Assembly (NCBI GenBank): GCA_903970165.1
Contig: CAJCHZ010000127.1
Coordinates: 1 to 35,417 of the forward strand
DNA from: Betaproteobacteria bacterium
GTDB lineage: Bacteria > Acidobacteriota > Terriglobia > Acidiferrales > UBA7541
Length of the DNA stretch: 35,417 bases
Reading direction: 5' to 3'
Shown: positions 23,547-31,314 of the stretch, piece by piece
Layout of the letters: the number at the start of each line of letters is the position of its first letter
Numbering within the stretch: the first letter of the stretch is position 1
Made by a program: the position numbers and the translations under genes
Notes under the pieces: model-generated
The model's input: only the letters and a program-made list of their open reading frames with translations
Told to the model about the DNA's origin: nothing
Database searches by the model: none

Positions 23547-25010
23547 ATGAAGTGGACTGCTTTGGGGCGGACGTTTGGATGGTCTTCCGCGGCCCTCGTA
23601 ATGACACTGTTCCTGTTCGTTGCCGGGGGCGGTGCCCAGGAAAAAAAAGGTGGCCCGGAGATACCTGAATCCGGCGAGAAAAAACCCAAGGGCACCGTGC
23701 CGCACACCGCAGAATCTACCGGAGACGTCGTCATCTCCGGACAGCTCGGCCTTGAACAGGCGGGCCCGCACGAGCATTTTCGATTCTGGATCACCGTTGA
23801 AAATCGTTCCGATGGTGACTTGACGAATCTTAGCCTCGAGCACCTCGATATTCCTGGCTTCGTTATTTCCCGGCGTTGCTGGAGCACCGATCGCAACGAC
23901 CCTTCCTGCTGGGCCAGTGGCGAATCGCATCCTTCCGCGACTTCCACCTGCCTGGTTAGCGGAAGCTTGGGTAATCAGCCTGATTTGCTGTGCACCACTC
24001 TCGCATCCAAGCATGCGGTGACGGTGTGGGGGATTCTGGCCCCCGGCAAGGATTCGGCGCAAGGGAGTGCCTTCGCTGTTCTTGCCTGGACGGCCGAAAA
24101 TAAATGGTCGGAACAGGCCGTTCCGCTGGGAAATGTGGAGAGTGAAGGGTGGTTCCGTTACTTGTGGGTTTCGCTGACGGAACGCTGGATTGCTCTTCCC
24201 ATCTGGATCACTATTTTCGGCGGGCTCTACGCTCTTTGGAGCGGCAGGCGAGAACGAAAACGGCACGAAAGAGAATTGGAACTGCAGGCAGCTTCAAGCC
24301 GGCGTGCGACAGAGTCCGAGCAACAGCGCCATACATGGAACGTTTTACTGCTCAAGGTTCACCGGCTTGCTTTTCAGCATTACTTGCCGATCGCGAGTAC
24401 GGTGCAAGGCATCCTGTTTTACTTTGCCCGGGAAGCACGCGCCGAAGGCGACAGTGACGACAATTTCCTTGGCGCCTTCTGTTACATGCTAAGGTTTCAT
24501 TGGCGCGTTCGCAAAATGAAGCGTGGGGGCGCGAGCTGGTACTTCAAGAAACTGACCGCCGAAGAAATGGTTGTGGTGCTATTTCAGACCCACCGCAACC
24601 ACATGGGGCTTCAGGATCTTGGCCGTCAAGCGGTGCTGGACGGATTCTTGGATTGGATTAAAGACGAAACAACAGTTGCGGATGTCCTCGAATACTTGAA
24701 GTCGTGTCCGCCAGCTCAATGGGACTTTTGGCTGGAGTTCCGTGCCAGGGCCAAGAGATGGTATCGGGAAGAGATGTTGTTGCTCTCGGCCATGACCACC
24801 ATCATGACGTTCGAGATTAACCGCGTTTACTACTATTGGTACGAGGAGCGTCGGGCTATTGCGCTGGATAAGAATGAGCTGAGAGTTCTTCGAGCTGCAA
24901 TGGCAGAGGCGGCGTCGCAAAGCCGTGATTTGCCCGGCCAAGTTGAGGAATATCTGAGCGAAGCACTTACGGCGAAAAAGCTGGAAAGGGAAGAGGAGAG
25001 CGCGCCTTGA
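23547..25010 (+). CDS. Membrane protein of unknown function with exported and cytoplasmic domains
   Basis: The 487-residue product has an N-terminal signal (SSAALVMTLFLFVAGGGAQ), an exported domain of about 170 residues with several Cys (RCWSTDRNDPSCWASGE and TSTCLVSG) and a CARDB-like beta pattern (FRFWITVENRSDGDLTNLSL). One transmembrane helix follows (about 213-232: IALPIWITIFGGLYALW). Next are a charged stalk with ERKRHERELELQAAS and a cytoplasmic helical domain of about 240 residues rich in Trp, Tyr and Phe. The layout resembles a one-pass signalling or anchoring protein, but no enzymatic motif was found. ATG 23547 is chosen; GTG 23523 has a purine-rich AGGGGGA about 4 nt upstream and is possible. 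The stop overlaps a tandem 15-bp repeat. Confidence 0.8.
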   Translation: MKWTALGRTFGWSSAALVMTLFLFVAGGGAQEKKGGPEIPESGEKKPKGTVPHTAESTGDVVISGQLGLEQAGPHEHFRFWITVENRSDGDLTNLSLEHLDIPGFVISRRCWSTDRNDPSCWASGESHPSATSTCLVSGSLGNQPDLLCTTLASKHAVTVWGILAPGKDSAQGSAFAVLAWTAENKWSEQAVPLGNVESEGWFRYLWVSLTERWIALPIWITIFGGLYALWSGRRERKRHERELELQAASSRRATESEQQRHTWNVLLLKVHRLAFQHYLPIASTVQGILFYFAREARAEGDSDDNFLGAFCYMLRFHWRVRKMKRGGASWYFKKLTAEEMVVVLFQTHRNHMGLQDLGRQAVLDGFLDWIKDETTVADVLEYLKSCPPAQWDFWLEFRARAKRWYREEMLLLSAMTTIMTFEINRVYYYWYEERRAIALDKNELRVLRAAMAEAASQSRDLPGQVEEYLSEALTAKKLEREEESAP

Positions 25011-25038
25011 GGTTTTCTACAACGAGGCTTTCTACAAC
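25009..25038. repeat. Tandem duplication of a 15-bp unit
   Basis: Two directly abutting 15-bp units, GAGG(T/C)TTTCTACAAC, lie at 25009-25023 and 25024-25038 with one mismatch. The first unit overlaps the stop codon of the membrane protein gene. The repeat lies just beyond the end of the second micro-ORF (25049) and probably arose by replication slippage. Confidence 0.7.
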
Positions 25039-25048
25039 CGCTTTGTTT

Positions 25049-25081
25049 CTAACGAACTCCAGGTCCCATCGGGGTTGCCAT
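25049..25081 (-). CDS. Micro-ORF 2, decapeptide ending ATPMGPGVR
   Basis: ATG at 25081 reads MATPMGPGVR then TAG. AAGGAG (25088-25093) lies 6 nt upstream, a good SD. The same frame is open further upstream to the stop of micro-ORF 1, so a longer version from TTG codons (for example at 25102 or 25120, adding LKYKEFV-type residues) is possible. Seven residues, ATPMGPG, are identical to the end of micro-ORF 1. The codons differ only at three third positions, all synonymous. That pattern suggests selection on the peptide. Function unknown; candidates are a signalling or modified peptide, or a toxin-like peptide. Confidence 0.55.
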   Translation of the reverse strand: MATPMGPGVR

Positions 25082-25159
25082 GACGAACTCCTTGTACTTC
25101 AACCGGGGCCAGTATAGCAAAAGAGCCGGAAAAGTCAAGGTTTTTCCAAACAGCAGAAA

Positions 25160-25219
25160 TCAGAATCCAGGTCCCATGGGCGTAGCCTGAAGGGCCGCTT
25201 CCATGATGGTGTTTCTCAT
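25160..25219 (-). CDS. Micro-ORF 1, 19-residue peptide ending ATPMGPGF
   Basis: ATG at 25219 reads MRNTIMEAALQATPMGPGF then TGA. A perfect AGGAGG (25229-25234) lies 9 nt upstream, among the best SD sequences in the window. The peptide is shorter than normal gene-finding limits. It shares ATPMGPG near the C-terminus with the micro-ORF 79 bp downstream, in the same frame and order. There is no signal peptide; the N-terminal part could form a short helix, followed by a Pro/Gly-rich end. It is divergent from the gene fragment starting at 25337. No known family is recognised. Confidence 0.6.
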   Translation of the reverse strand: MRNTIMEAALQATPMGPGF

Positions 25220-25336
25220 GAGGGTCTTCCTCCTGGAATAAGAGCGCTTGACCTGACCATTGGATGTCGCAGCAAGCGTCAAAGGCACTTCGCCGACAGA
25301 GCGATTTTATCACGAACCACTAAATTCAGGAGCAAC

Positions 25337-25622
25337 ATGCGAATTTCGATCACGCTTTTGCCGGGCAACGAAGACGGCTCAGGCAGCAATTTGTTTTACG
25401 CCATCGGAACGCTCACGTTTTCCGGCAGCTATCCGACAGGCGGCGACACGCTGGATTTCACCACCGTGGCCAGCTTCCTTCCCAGCGACACGGTCATCCA
25501 GGTCTTCGCCGATAGCCAAATTCCATGTATTACGTTCCGGTGCAGGGAAGCGCTCTGGATAACTGGAAGCTCAAAGCCTTCACGGGCGGCGGCGCGGAGC
25601 TCACCGCCGGCGCTTATCCCAA
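25337..25622 (+). pseudogene. Frameshifted and truncated gene fragment, unrecognised
   Basis: ATG 25337 has AGGAG 4-5 nt upstream and reads MRISITLLPGNEDGSGSNLF, then YAIGTLTFSGSYPTGGDTLD and VIQVFADSQ. Near 25519-25524 one base is missing (AAA for an expected AAAA). After restoring it the protein continues as NSMYYVPVQGSALDNWKLKA then FTGGGAELTAGAYP at 25620. Beyond that the sequence belongs to another gene read from the opposite strand. The retained 95 or so residues look like a beta-rich structural protein. A virion-like origin is a guess based on style and on the large repeat protein downstream. The gene is broken twice: frameshift and 3' truncation. Confidence 0.6.
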
Positions 25623-25862
25623 GCCAAGGAAGACGAACAACAAGAACATCGCAACTCCAACTACGGCCATCACTCCGTTTAAGAAAGCTGTCTCGGAGTC
25701 GCCTAGCACGAAATAAACCATACACCCTAATAAAGCGACGCTAATCCAAAACAATACCCGTTTTGCCCAACCGGTTCGATGCCTGGCGAGTTCTCTTAGC
25801 GCTGTCGCGTCGTCTTTTTGCGTCAAGGTGACGGTGATTGTGACTTGTTCGCTGTCGAGCAT
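25614..25862 (-). pseudogene. Truncated YcxB-like membrane protein gene (N-terminal part only)
   Basis: ATG 25862 reads MLDSEQVTITVTLTQKDD, an amphipathic stretch LRELARHRTGWAKR, then two transmembrane helices (VLFWISVALLGCMVYFVL and FLNGVMAVVGVAMFLLFVFL) and an abrupt stop after LGLG. This is the layout of the first third of YcxB-like proteins, which continue with a cytoplasmic domain. That domain is missing because the frame runs into the plus-strand fragment at about 25613-25622, where TAA arises by chance. AGGA lies about 11 nt upstream. It is probably the product of a deletion or insertion; the 82-residue membrane peptide could still be made. Family assignment is moderate. Confidence 0.5.
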
Positions 25863-25990
25863 TGTGTTGGGAGTCCTAACACGGATTCAATTCTGCAGAA
25901 GCGTCCTCTTCTAGGACAAAGGACCGCAATGATACCATCACACATCGCGCTGCGGCGGTTCGCCATGCTCGCTTCGCGCGCGCAAGAGCT

Positions 25991-28900
25991 ATGACGTTTT
26001 TCTTGGGAATCCTGTTGCTCGCGTTGCACGTGCTTCCCGGCGCGCTTCCACCCGTGCACGCGCAAGGCGCGCGCAAGGACGACATTGTTTTCAATTCCCG
26101 CGGCGTACCGCTGGCGAGAGCTACCGTGCGCGTCTGCACCATGCCCGCTACCGGGCAGCCCTGCGCGCCGCTCGCGCTCGTCTACTCCGACGCCGGCCTG
26201 ACCCAGGCCCTCGCCAATCCCACAAGCACGGACGGCCTCGGCAACTATTTCTTTTACGCGGCCCCGGGCCAGTACGAAATCGAAATCTCCGGCCCCAACA
26301 TCACCGACAAGCAGATTCCCAACGTCGTCCTTCCCAACGATCCTTCCTCGCCAACATTCAGCGGCGCCGTAAGCGCCTTCTCCCTGAGTCTTGGTGGCAA
26401 CCTCACCGTCTCGGGAAGCACCACGGTGGTCGGCTCGCTCGCGAGCGGCACTCTGAACCTGACCAACCAGAGCACTCCGCCAGGCGCAGCCGGAACGGGC
26501 ACGGTGAACCTATACACCAAAACGGCCGACATGCGCCTCTACGACAAAGATCAGACCGGCACGGAGGTAGGCCCTCTAGGTCCCGGAAACGGTGCGCAGA
26601 CCAACGTCTCCAACACCTCCACCGCAACGCAAAATATCGCAGCTGACTTCCACACCAGAGGCCCGAATCCCTCTTTCGACATTTCGCTTTTCGGCGGCTA
26701 TACCAGCGGCACTACGCCGCCCACGATTACCTGCGCCACCACCGCCTCTAGCAATCAAATCACGTGCTCCGGCGTAGGCGACTTTCAGAACAGCCCCGGT
26801 TTGCCCGGCTACGGGGTCGCGATCCCTGGCGCGGGTGTCGCTCCCACAATGCTTGTTCCCGGCGCAGCGTTTCCGGTATCCGGCATCCGTGTGGCCAGCA
26901 ACGTTGCTACCGTGACGCTTGCCAATAACGCGAGTTTCACACCCGGCACGAACGTCGTTCTCGCCGGCTCAAGTGACGGCACCTTGAACGGAACGTTTGC
27001 CGTCGCGAACATGCTCACAGGCATTACTTTTACTTTTAACGTAACCCACGCCAATTGCTCTCCGTGCACGATCGGCTCAGGTGTCACCGCCATCGCGCAA
27101 ACCCCCAGCGCCGTTACACCGCAAGGCATCTTGAACGGTACTACGACCTGGAATTACAAAGTGGTGGCCATGGGCTTCCACGGAGAACTAAGCCCCGCCA
27201 GCTCCGCCTTTACCACGACCACCGGTGCCGCGACGCTGGGCTTGAACGCCGCCACTATCGCCGCCAATGGATGCGTCCAGAAAAACGGCGTCGTCACCTT
27301 CATCACCACCGCCGCCCACAATTTCCAAAGCGGCGTGCCCGTCAACATCACGCGCGGCTCGACCGGCACGACAGCGGTGGAAGGATCCTGGACCATTGCT
27401 TCAACGCCCACCTCGACAACCTTCACAGTGGATATCGCTTCGTTTTCCAACGGAACCTATTGCCCAGCGGGAGGAACCGCGCAAGTCATCGCTAAAAATC
27501 TTGTGCAGTGGACCATGCAGCCTTACCAGGTCATGGGCTACTACATTTACCGCTCCCAGGGAGCAGGTAGATATTCGCTCGTCGGTGTCAGCCAGGGCAT
27601 GGATAGCGCTTTCATAGACTGGAACCTTCCTTCGCCACACATCCCGGCGTATGTTCCCGCGACTCCGCCAACCACCGCGACCAACGGCATTCTGGCTACC
27701 ACCATTACCAAGATCGTCGGAAACACCATCACCCTCGCGGCCAATTCCGTTACGACGCTACGCAGCGCCACGGTCTTCCACGACAACACCCCGAACGTGC
27801 TTGCTGTTTGCTCCTCCACGCCCATGGCCAACATCGGCGGCACGATTTTCTTCTCAGCGGCCAATCCTCAGGGAGCTCTTTACGTTATCAATTCGCCGCT
27901 CAACATGGCCGCCGGTTGCCCGCAAAACACCCGCCTCCAACTTGGTGCGCAACTCTTTATCAACTATCCGATTCTTCCCGGCCCCGCCAACGATTTTGAG
28001 GGCACCATCCAAGGAGCCGGGGGCAAGGGCGCCAGCCCGTCCTTCTCGAAGTACGTCACCACGCGCATCCTAGGCTATGCCTATCCCTTCTTCCTGCTGG
28101 AACCCGGCTCTGGCAGCGACGTCACCTTCCAAAATCTCAACGTTCAATGCGCTCAGTCTTACCAAAGCTGTTTTGTACAGGACCAGGACAACAGCGGCAA
28201 CAACGTCACAACGGTCACCTACGACAACGTCTACGTGGCCGGGGGAAATTATGCTCAACCCTTCAAAATGGGCGGCGGCTTTAATTTCTTTTTCCGTTAC
28301 GGCGGAATTGGCTCGTCCCCGCTCGCCTGGGGAATTCCTCCATCCCTTTGGGATGTCGTGGACATGGGCTTCGGCGCGTACAGCCAGCAGCTCGCCGGCA
28401 TTGCCGAGTTCGACTATACCGACATGGGCGGCGGCGAATGGCTTTTTGACACCGCCGGCGAAACGGGCCTCATCGGCGGCACTGGCCATCTCGCGTTCTA
28501 CGAGGTGCTCAACGAAAGCAGCTATTATCCTTCGCTGCGCTTTAACACCGGCATCAACACCATCAACGCGATCCGCATCGAACGCATGAGCTATGCTGAT
28601 CCCATCGGCGGGTTGTCCACCCCTATGGTGGATCTGACCAACGCGCTGACCTTGAGCAACGTCCGCGTTATCGAACCGTTTTGCGCCACCGGCACGCAGG
28701 CTTTCTTTTCCGGAGCGCCCGTCGGAGGTATTCAATTCGTCTCCGGATACGGGGGCTGCGCGACAGGATTGCCATCCTCAACGCCGGTGATGGTTACTGG
28801 GCTGAATGGCAGCACCATCTCGCAGACCTACGCTAACGTGCCGGTCGCGTTAACCGGCACCGGCCAGGTCTACTATCCGATGTCCGTCCCTGCAGCTCCG

Positions 28901-30130
28901 GCTTCCGCAGTCGTTAGCACGGGAGGTTCCGTGCCAGTTGGCGCACACACCTATGCCATCACGGCGATCGACGTGAACGGAAAAGAGACCACGCTCGGAA
29001 CCAGCATCTCGGCAACAACCACCGGCGGAAATCAAACCGTCACTGTAACGCCGCCAACTCTGCCGGTCGGAGCGGTTGGCTATAAGCCATACCGTGATGG
29101 ATTGCTGGCCGACATTACCCCCTGCAGTTCCGCTTACATCCTCGGCGCGACGCCTTATGTGGATACGTTTTCGGCGGTGTGCAGCAACAATCCGCCCTCA
29201 ATGAACTCCGGCGTTACTTCCTCGCTGAATGCAAACGGCATCACCACCTATCAGCTGAAGATGGCGAACAATTTTACGGACGTCGTCTCTCCCGCGCCGC
29301 TGACCGCTGCACGTGCGCAAACGCTGCCCGATGCGACCGGCATCGTGCCGGTCTCCAGTTACCAAAACAGCGCGTATGACAATTTCACTCGTGCCAATGG
29401 AGCCATCGGATCGAACTGGACGGTAACTCTCAATGGCCTGAACGTCGTCTCGAATAATATCCAGGGAACCGTGGGCGGAGCGAATGACGTAGGCATTTGG
29501 AACGCCAACAGCTTCTCCGGAAATCAGTTCGCCCAAGCCACCATCACTGCTCTGAACGGCACCACCGACTTTCCGGGCGTCGCCGTCAACATGAGCAGCA
29601 CAAACAACTGGTACTACTGTACGGAAGACACCACGACGCTCTTTCTCCAGAAAGATATCGCCGGAGCGGTGACCAACACCAGCACCGCCGTTACTGGCGC
29701 TGTTGGCGATCTTCTGCGCATCGAGAACAACAACGGCACGATCACCTGCTACCGCAACGGCGCAAACGCGTTGTCCATCACCGACACCACCCTAACCGCA
29801 GGCGGCCCAGGCATCGTCATGAACGGCACCGTGGCCACCATGAAAAATTGGTCCGGCGGCAACCTTCACCCTCTCAGTCATCTCGATACCGAACAGGATT
29901 GGACCAAAACGCAGCACTGGCTTGCGAATGGTGGCGTCTGTACGATGAGCTCGGCGACAACGTGCACGGTGACGTTACGCGAACAGCCGTCTACTCCGGC
30001 ACTCATGCACTGCCTCGCACAGGTGCAGGGCACGACGCCGATTGCGGCCGCCTGCAGCGTATCGGGAACAACTGCCACGGTCACGGCCGCCAGCTCAAAC
30101 TCGGCAACGTGGGCTGTATTTATCTTCTAG
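25991..30130 (+). CDS. Giant secreted multidomain beta-rich protein of unknown function
   Basis: The 1379-residue product has a clear signal peptide (FFLGILLLALHVLPGALPPVHAQ). Visible regions are: a carboxypeptidase-regulatory or CnaB-like beta domain (about 30-115: NSRGVPLARATVRVCT, then TDGLGNYFFYAAPGQYEIEI); Thr/Gly/Ser-rich repeats; fibronectin-like pieces (WNYKVVAMGFHGELSPAS and HTYAITAIDVNGKETTLG); a central parallel-beta-helix-like region (about 640-950, with SDVTFQNLNVQ); and a C-terminal concanavalin-like jelly-roll (about 1125-1290: NFTRANGAIGSNWTVTLNGL). It resembles surface adhesins or phage-tail-like fibres. Many scattered Cys could make disulfides. Its third positions favour C more than the neighbours do, hinting at transfer. 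ATG 25991 has only a weak AAGAG SD. No anchoring or secretion-system motif was seen at the C-terminus (ends WAVFIF). Confidence 0.85.
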   Translation: MTFFLGILLLALHVLPGALPPVHAQGARKDDIVFNSRGVPLARATVRVCTMPATGQPCAPLALVYSDAGLTQALANPTSTDGLGNYFFYAAPGQYEIEISGPNITDKQIPNVVLPNDPSSPTFSGAVSAFSLSLGGNLTVSGSTTVVGSLASGTLNLTNQSTPPGAAGTGTVNLYTKTADMRLYDKDQTGTEVGPLGPGNGAQTNVSNTSTATQNIAADFHTRGPNPSFDISLFGGYTSGTTPPTITCATTASSNQITCSGVGDFQNSPGLPGYGVAIPGAGVAPTMLVPGAAFPVSGIRVASNVATVTLANNASFTPGTNVVLAGSSDGTLNGTFAVANMLTGITFTFNVTHANCSPCTIGSGVTAIAQTPSAVTPQGILNGTTTWNYKVVAMGFHGELSPASSAFTTTTGAATLGLNAATIAANGCVQKNGVVTFITTAAHNFQSGVPVNITRGSTGTTAVEGSWTIASTPTSTTFTVDIASFSNGTYCPAGGTAQVIAKNLVQWTMQPYQVMGYYIYRSQGAGRYSLVGVSQGMDSAFIDWNLPSPHIPAYVPATPPTTATNGILATTITKIVGNTITLAANSVTTLRSATVFHDNTPNVLAVCSSTPMANIGGTIFFSAANPQGALYVINSPLNMAAGCPQNTRLQLGAQLFINYPILPGPANDFEGTIQGAGGKGASPSFSKYVTTRILGYAYPFFLLEPGSGSDVTFQNLNVQCAQSYQSCFVQDQDNSGNNVTTVTYDNVYVAGGNYAQPFKMGGGFNFFFRYGGIGSSPLAWGIPPSLWDVVDMGFGAYSQQLAGIAEFDYTDMGGGEWLFDTAGETGLIGGTGHLAFYEVLNESSYYPSLRFNTGINTINAIRIERMSYADPIGGLSTPMVDLTNALTLSNVRVIEPFCATGTQAFFSGAPVGGIQFVSGYGGCATGLPSSTPVMVTGLNGSTISQTYANVPVALTGTGQVYYPMSVPAAPASAVVSTGGSVPVGAHTYAITAIDVNGKETTLGTSISATTTGGNQTVTVTPPTLPVGAVGYKPYRDGLLADITPCSSAYILGATPYVDTFSAVCSNNPPSMNSGVTSSLNANGITTYQLKMANNFTDVVSPAPLTAARAQTLPDATGIVPVSSYQNSAYDNFTRANGAIGSNWTVTLNGLNVVSNNIQGTVGGANDVGIWNANSFSGNQFAQATITALNGTTDFPGVAVNMSSTNNWYYCTEDTTTLFLQKDIAGAVTNTSTAVTGAVGDLLRIENNNGTITCYRNGANALSITDTTLTAGGPGIVMNGTVATMKNWSGGNLHPLSHLDTEQDWTKTQHWLANGGVCTMSSATTCTVTLREQPSTPALMHCLAQVQGTTPIAAACSVSGTTATVTAASSNSATWAVFIF

Positions 30131-30249
30131 CTGTATTCATCCTTCTCGGCAATTTCAACGGAGGTCTTCGGGGCACAAGGCTGCCAAGAGGCGACGACAG
30201 TCATCAAAGCAAGAGCCACAGCAAGCCTCAAAAAGACCAAAGATTTCGC

Positions 30250-30278
30250 TTGACGTTGCGTCCGATAAGTTATATTAT
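30250..30278 (+). promoter_or_regulatory. Strong sigma70-like promoter without an obvious gene
   Basis: TTGACG (30250-30255), a 17-bp spacer and TATTAT (30273-30278) match consensus in 5 of 6 positions for each box, the best promoter seen in the window. It points right, where no plus-strand gene exists before 34262. Transcription from about 30285 would run antisense into the dsbA-like gene (minus strand, 30370-31284). The only short reading frame at the start is MLTKKSA without SD. A non-coding or antisense RNA is possible. Confidence 0.55.
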
Positions 30279-30369
30279 GTTAACTAAGAAGTCGGCCTGA
30301 ATCCTAACCTCTGAACTAGGCCTCGGGCTCTAACCAGCTACTCCCCTACGTCACCTGCGGCTCAATCAC

Positions 30370-31284
30370 TCAGTTCTTTCCGGAAGGATTGCGCTGTTCC
30401 AATTCGTATTTGATGAACTGTTCGATCAGGAGGGAATCCGCGCCGACAACTCTTCGGCCGTTCACGAAGATCGTTGGCGTACTCCCAACCTCAAGCGCAA
30501 TGCCATTCGCCTTGCTGGCGTCAACAGCGGCCCCAGCCGCCGGGCTAGCCATGCAGCCCTTAAAGTCATCCACGTTAACCCCGGACTGGCCAGCGAACTC
30601 CACCATTTTGTTCCAGGCATTCTCGGCGGAAATAATATCCTGATTGTCGTAGATAAGGTCGTAGATCTTCCAGAACGCCTTGGGATCCTGAAGGTAGACG
30701 CAGCGCCCGGCGAGGGCTGCTGATCGCGCCCAGGGGTGTATTTGATCCAACGGAAAGTCCTTGAAGACCACCCGAACCTGGGGATAATTGGGCAACAGCC
30801 CACGTAGGGCATCATGCAAGCTTCGGCAGACGGGGCACTCGAAGTCCGAGAACTCCACCATAGTAATGGGTGCTTTGGGGTCGCCGAGTAAAGGCGCGTC
30901 CTTTGTCTGGAGTTTGGCGACGTTCTCGGCTACGGGGTTCTTCGCAAGGTCGGATATCTCGCCGCGAAACATGAACTTCCCGTCTTTGGTCACATAAACC
31001 TTGCCGGTCTGCTGGTTCTCTCCGACTTTGACTTCGATATCCACTTCCAGGAGCCCTTCAACTCCAAATTCCTTTGGCACGCCGGCTTTGACGACGGTGT
31101 CAGCCCCGAAGCCGTAAAGATTGCGCAGGTAAGCCTCCACCGATTTCTGAATCGGCGACTCAGCCACCGAAGTCGTTGTACCAGCGGATGCAGGCTTTGG
31201 TTGTTGCGCGTGGGCAGCTGGAATGGCCAGCCCGACAGCAAAAATTGCAAGCAGTGTCAGCAAAAGAAGCAGTGCTTTCTTCAC
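30370..31284 (-). CDS. Exported DsbA-family thioredoxin-fold protein (DsbA/DsbG-like disulfide oxidoreductase)
   Basis: The 304-residue product has a Sec signal peptide (KKALLLLLTLLAIFAVGLAI then PAAHAQ), an N-terminal domain of about 95 residues (PIQKSVEAYLRNLYGFGADT) and a DsbA-type thioredoxin domain (about 135-300) with the active site C150-P-V-C153 in EFSDFECPVCRSL. The cis-proline loop is GSTPTIFVNG. It probably forms or isomerises disulfides in the periplasm. GTG 31284 has GAGGT about 5 nt upstream. It is 30 bp downstream of nadE, so likely co-transcribed from the nadE promoter. A plus-strand promoter at 30250-30278 could give antisense RNA across its 3' end. Confidence 0.9.
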   Translation of the reverse strand: MKKALLLLLTLLAIFAVGLAIPAAHAQQPKPASAGTTTSVAESPIQKSVEAYLRNLYGFGADTVVKAGVPKEFGVEGLLEVDIEVKVGENQQTGKVYVTKDGKFMFRGEISDLAKNPVAENVAKLQTKDAPLLGDPKAPITMVEFSDFECPVCRSLHDALRGLLPNYPQVRVVFKDFPLDQIHPWARSAALAGRCVYLQDPKAFWKIYDLIYDNQDIISAENAWNKMVEFAGQSGVNVDDFKGCMASPAAGAAVDASKANGIALEVGSTPTIFVNGRRVVGADSLLIEQFIKYELEQRNPSGKN

Positions 31285-31314
31285 GCTGGACCTCGTTCTC
31301 TAAGGTGTCGTTCT

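Noticed and set aside
28070..28735. Minus-strand open frame inside the 1379-residue gene
   Set aside because: Low codon quality and no SD; the plus-strand protein is continuous with a signal peptide.
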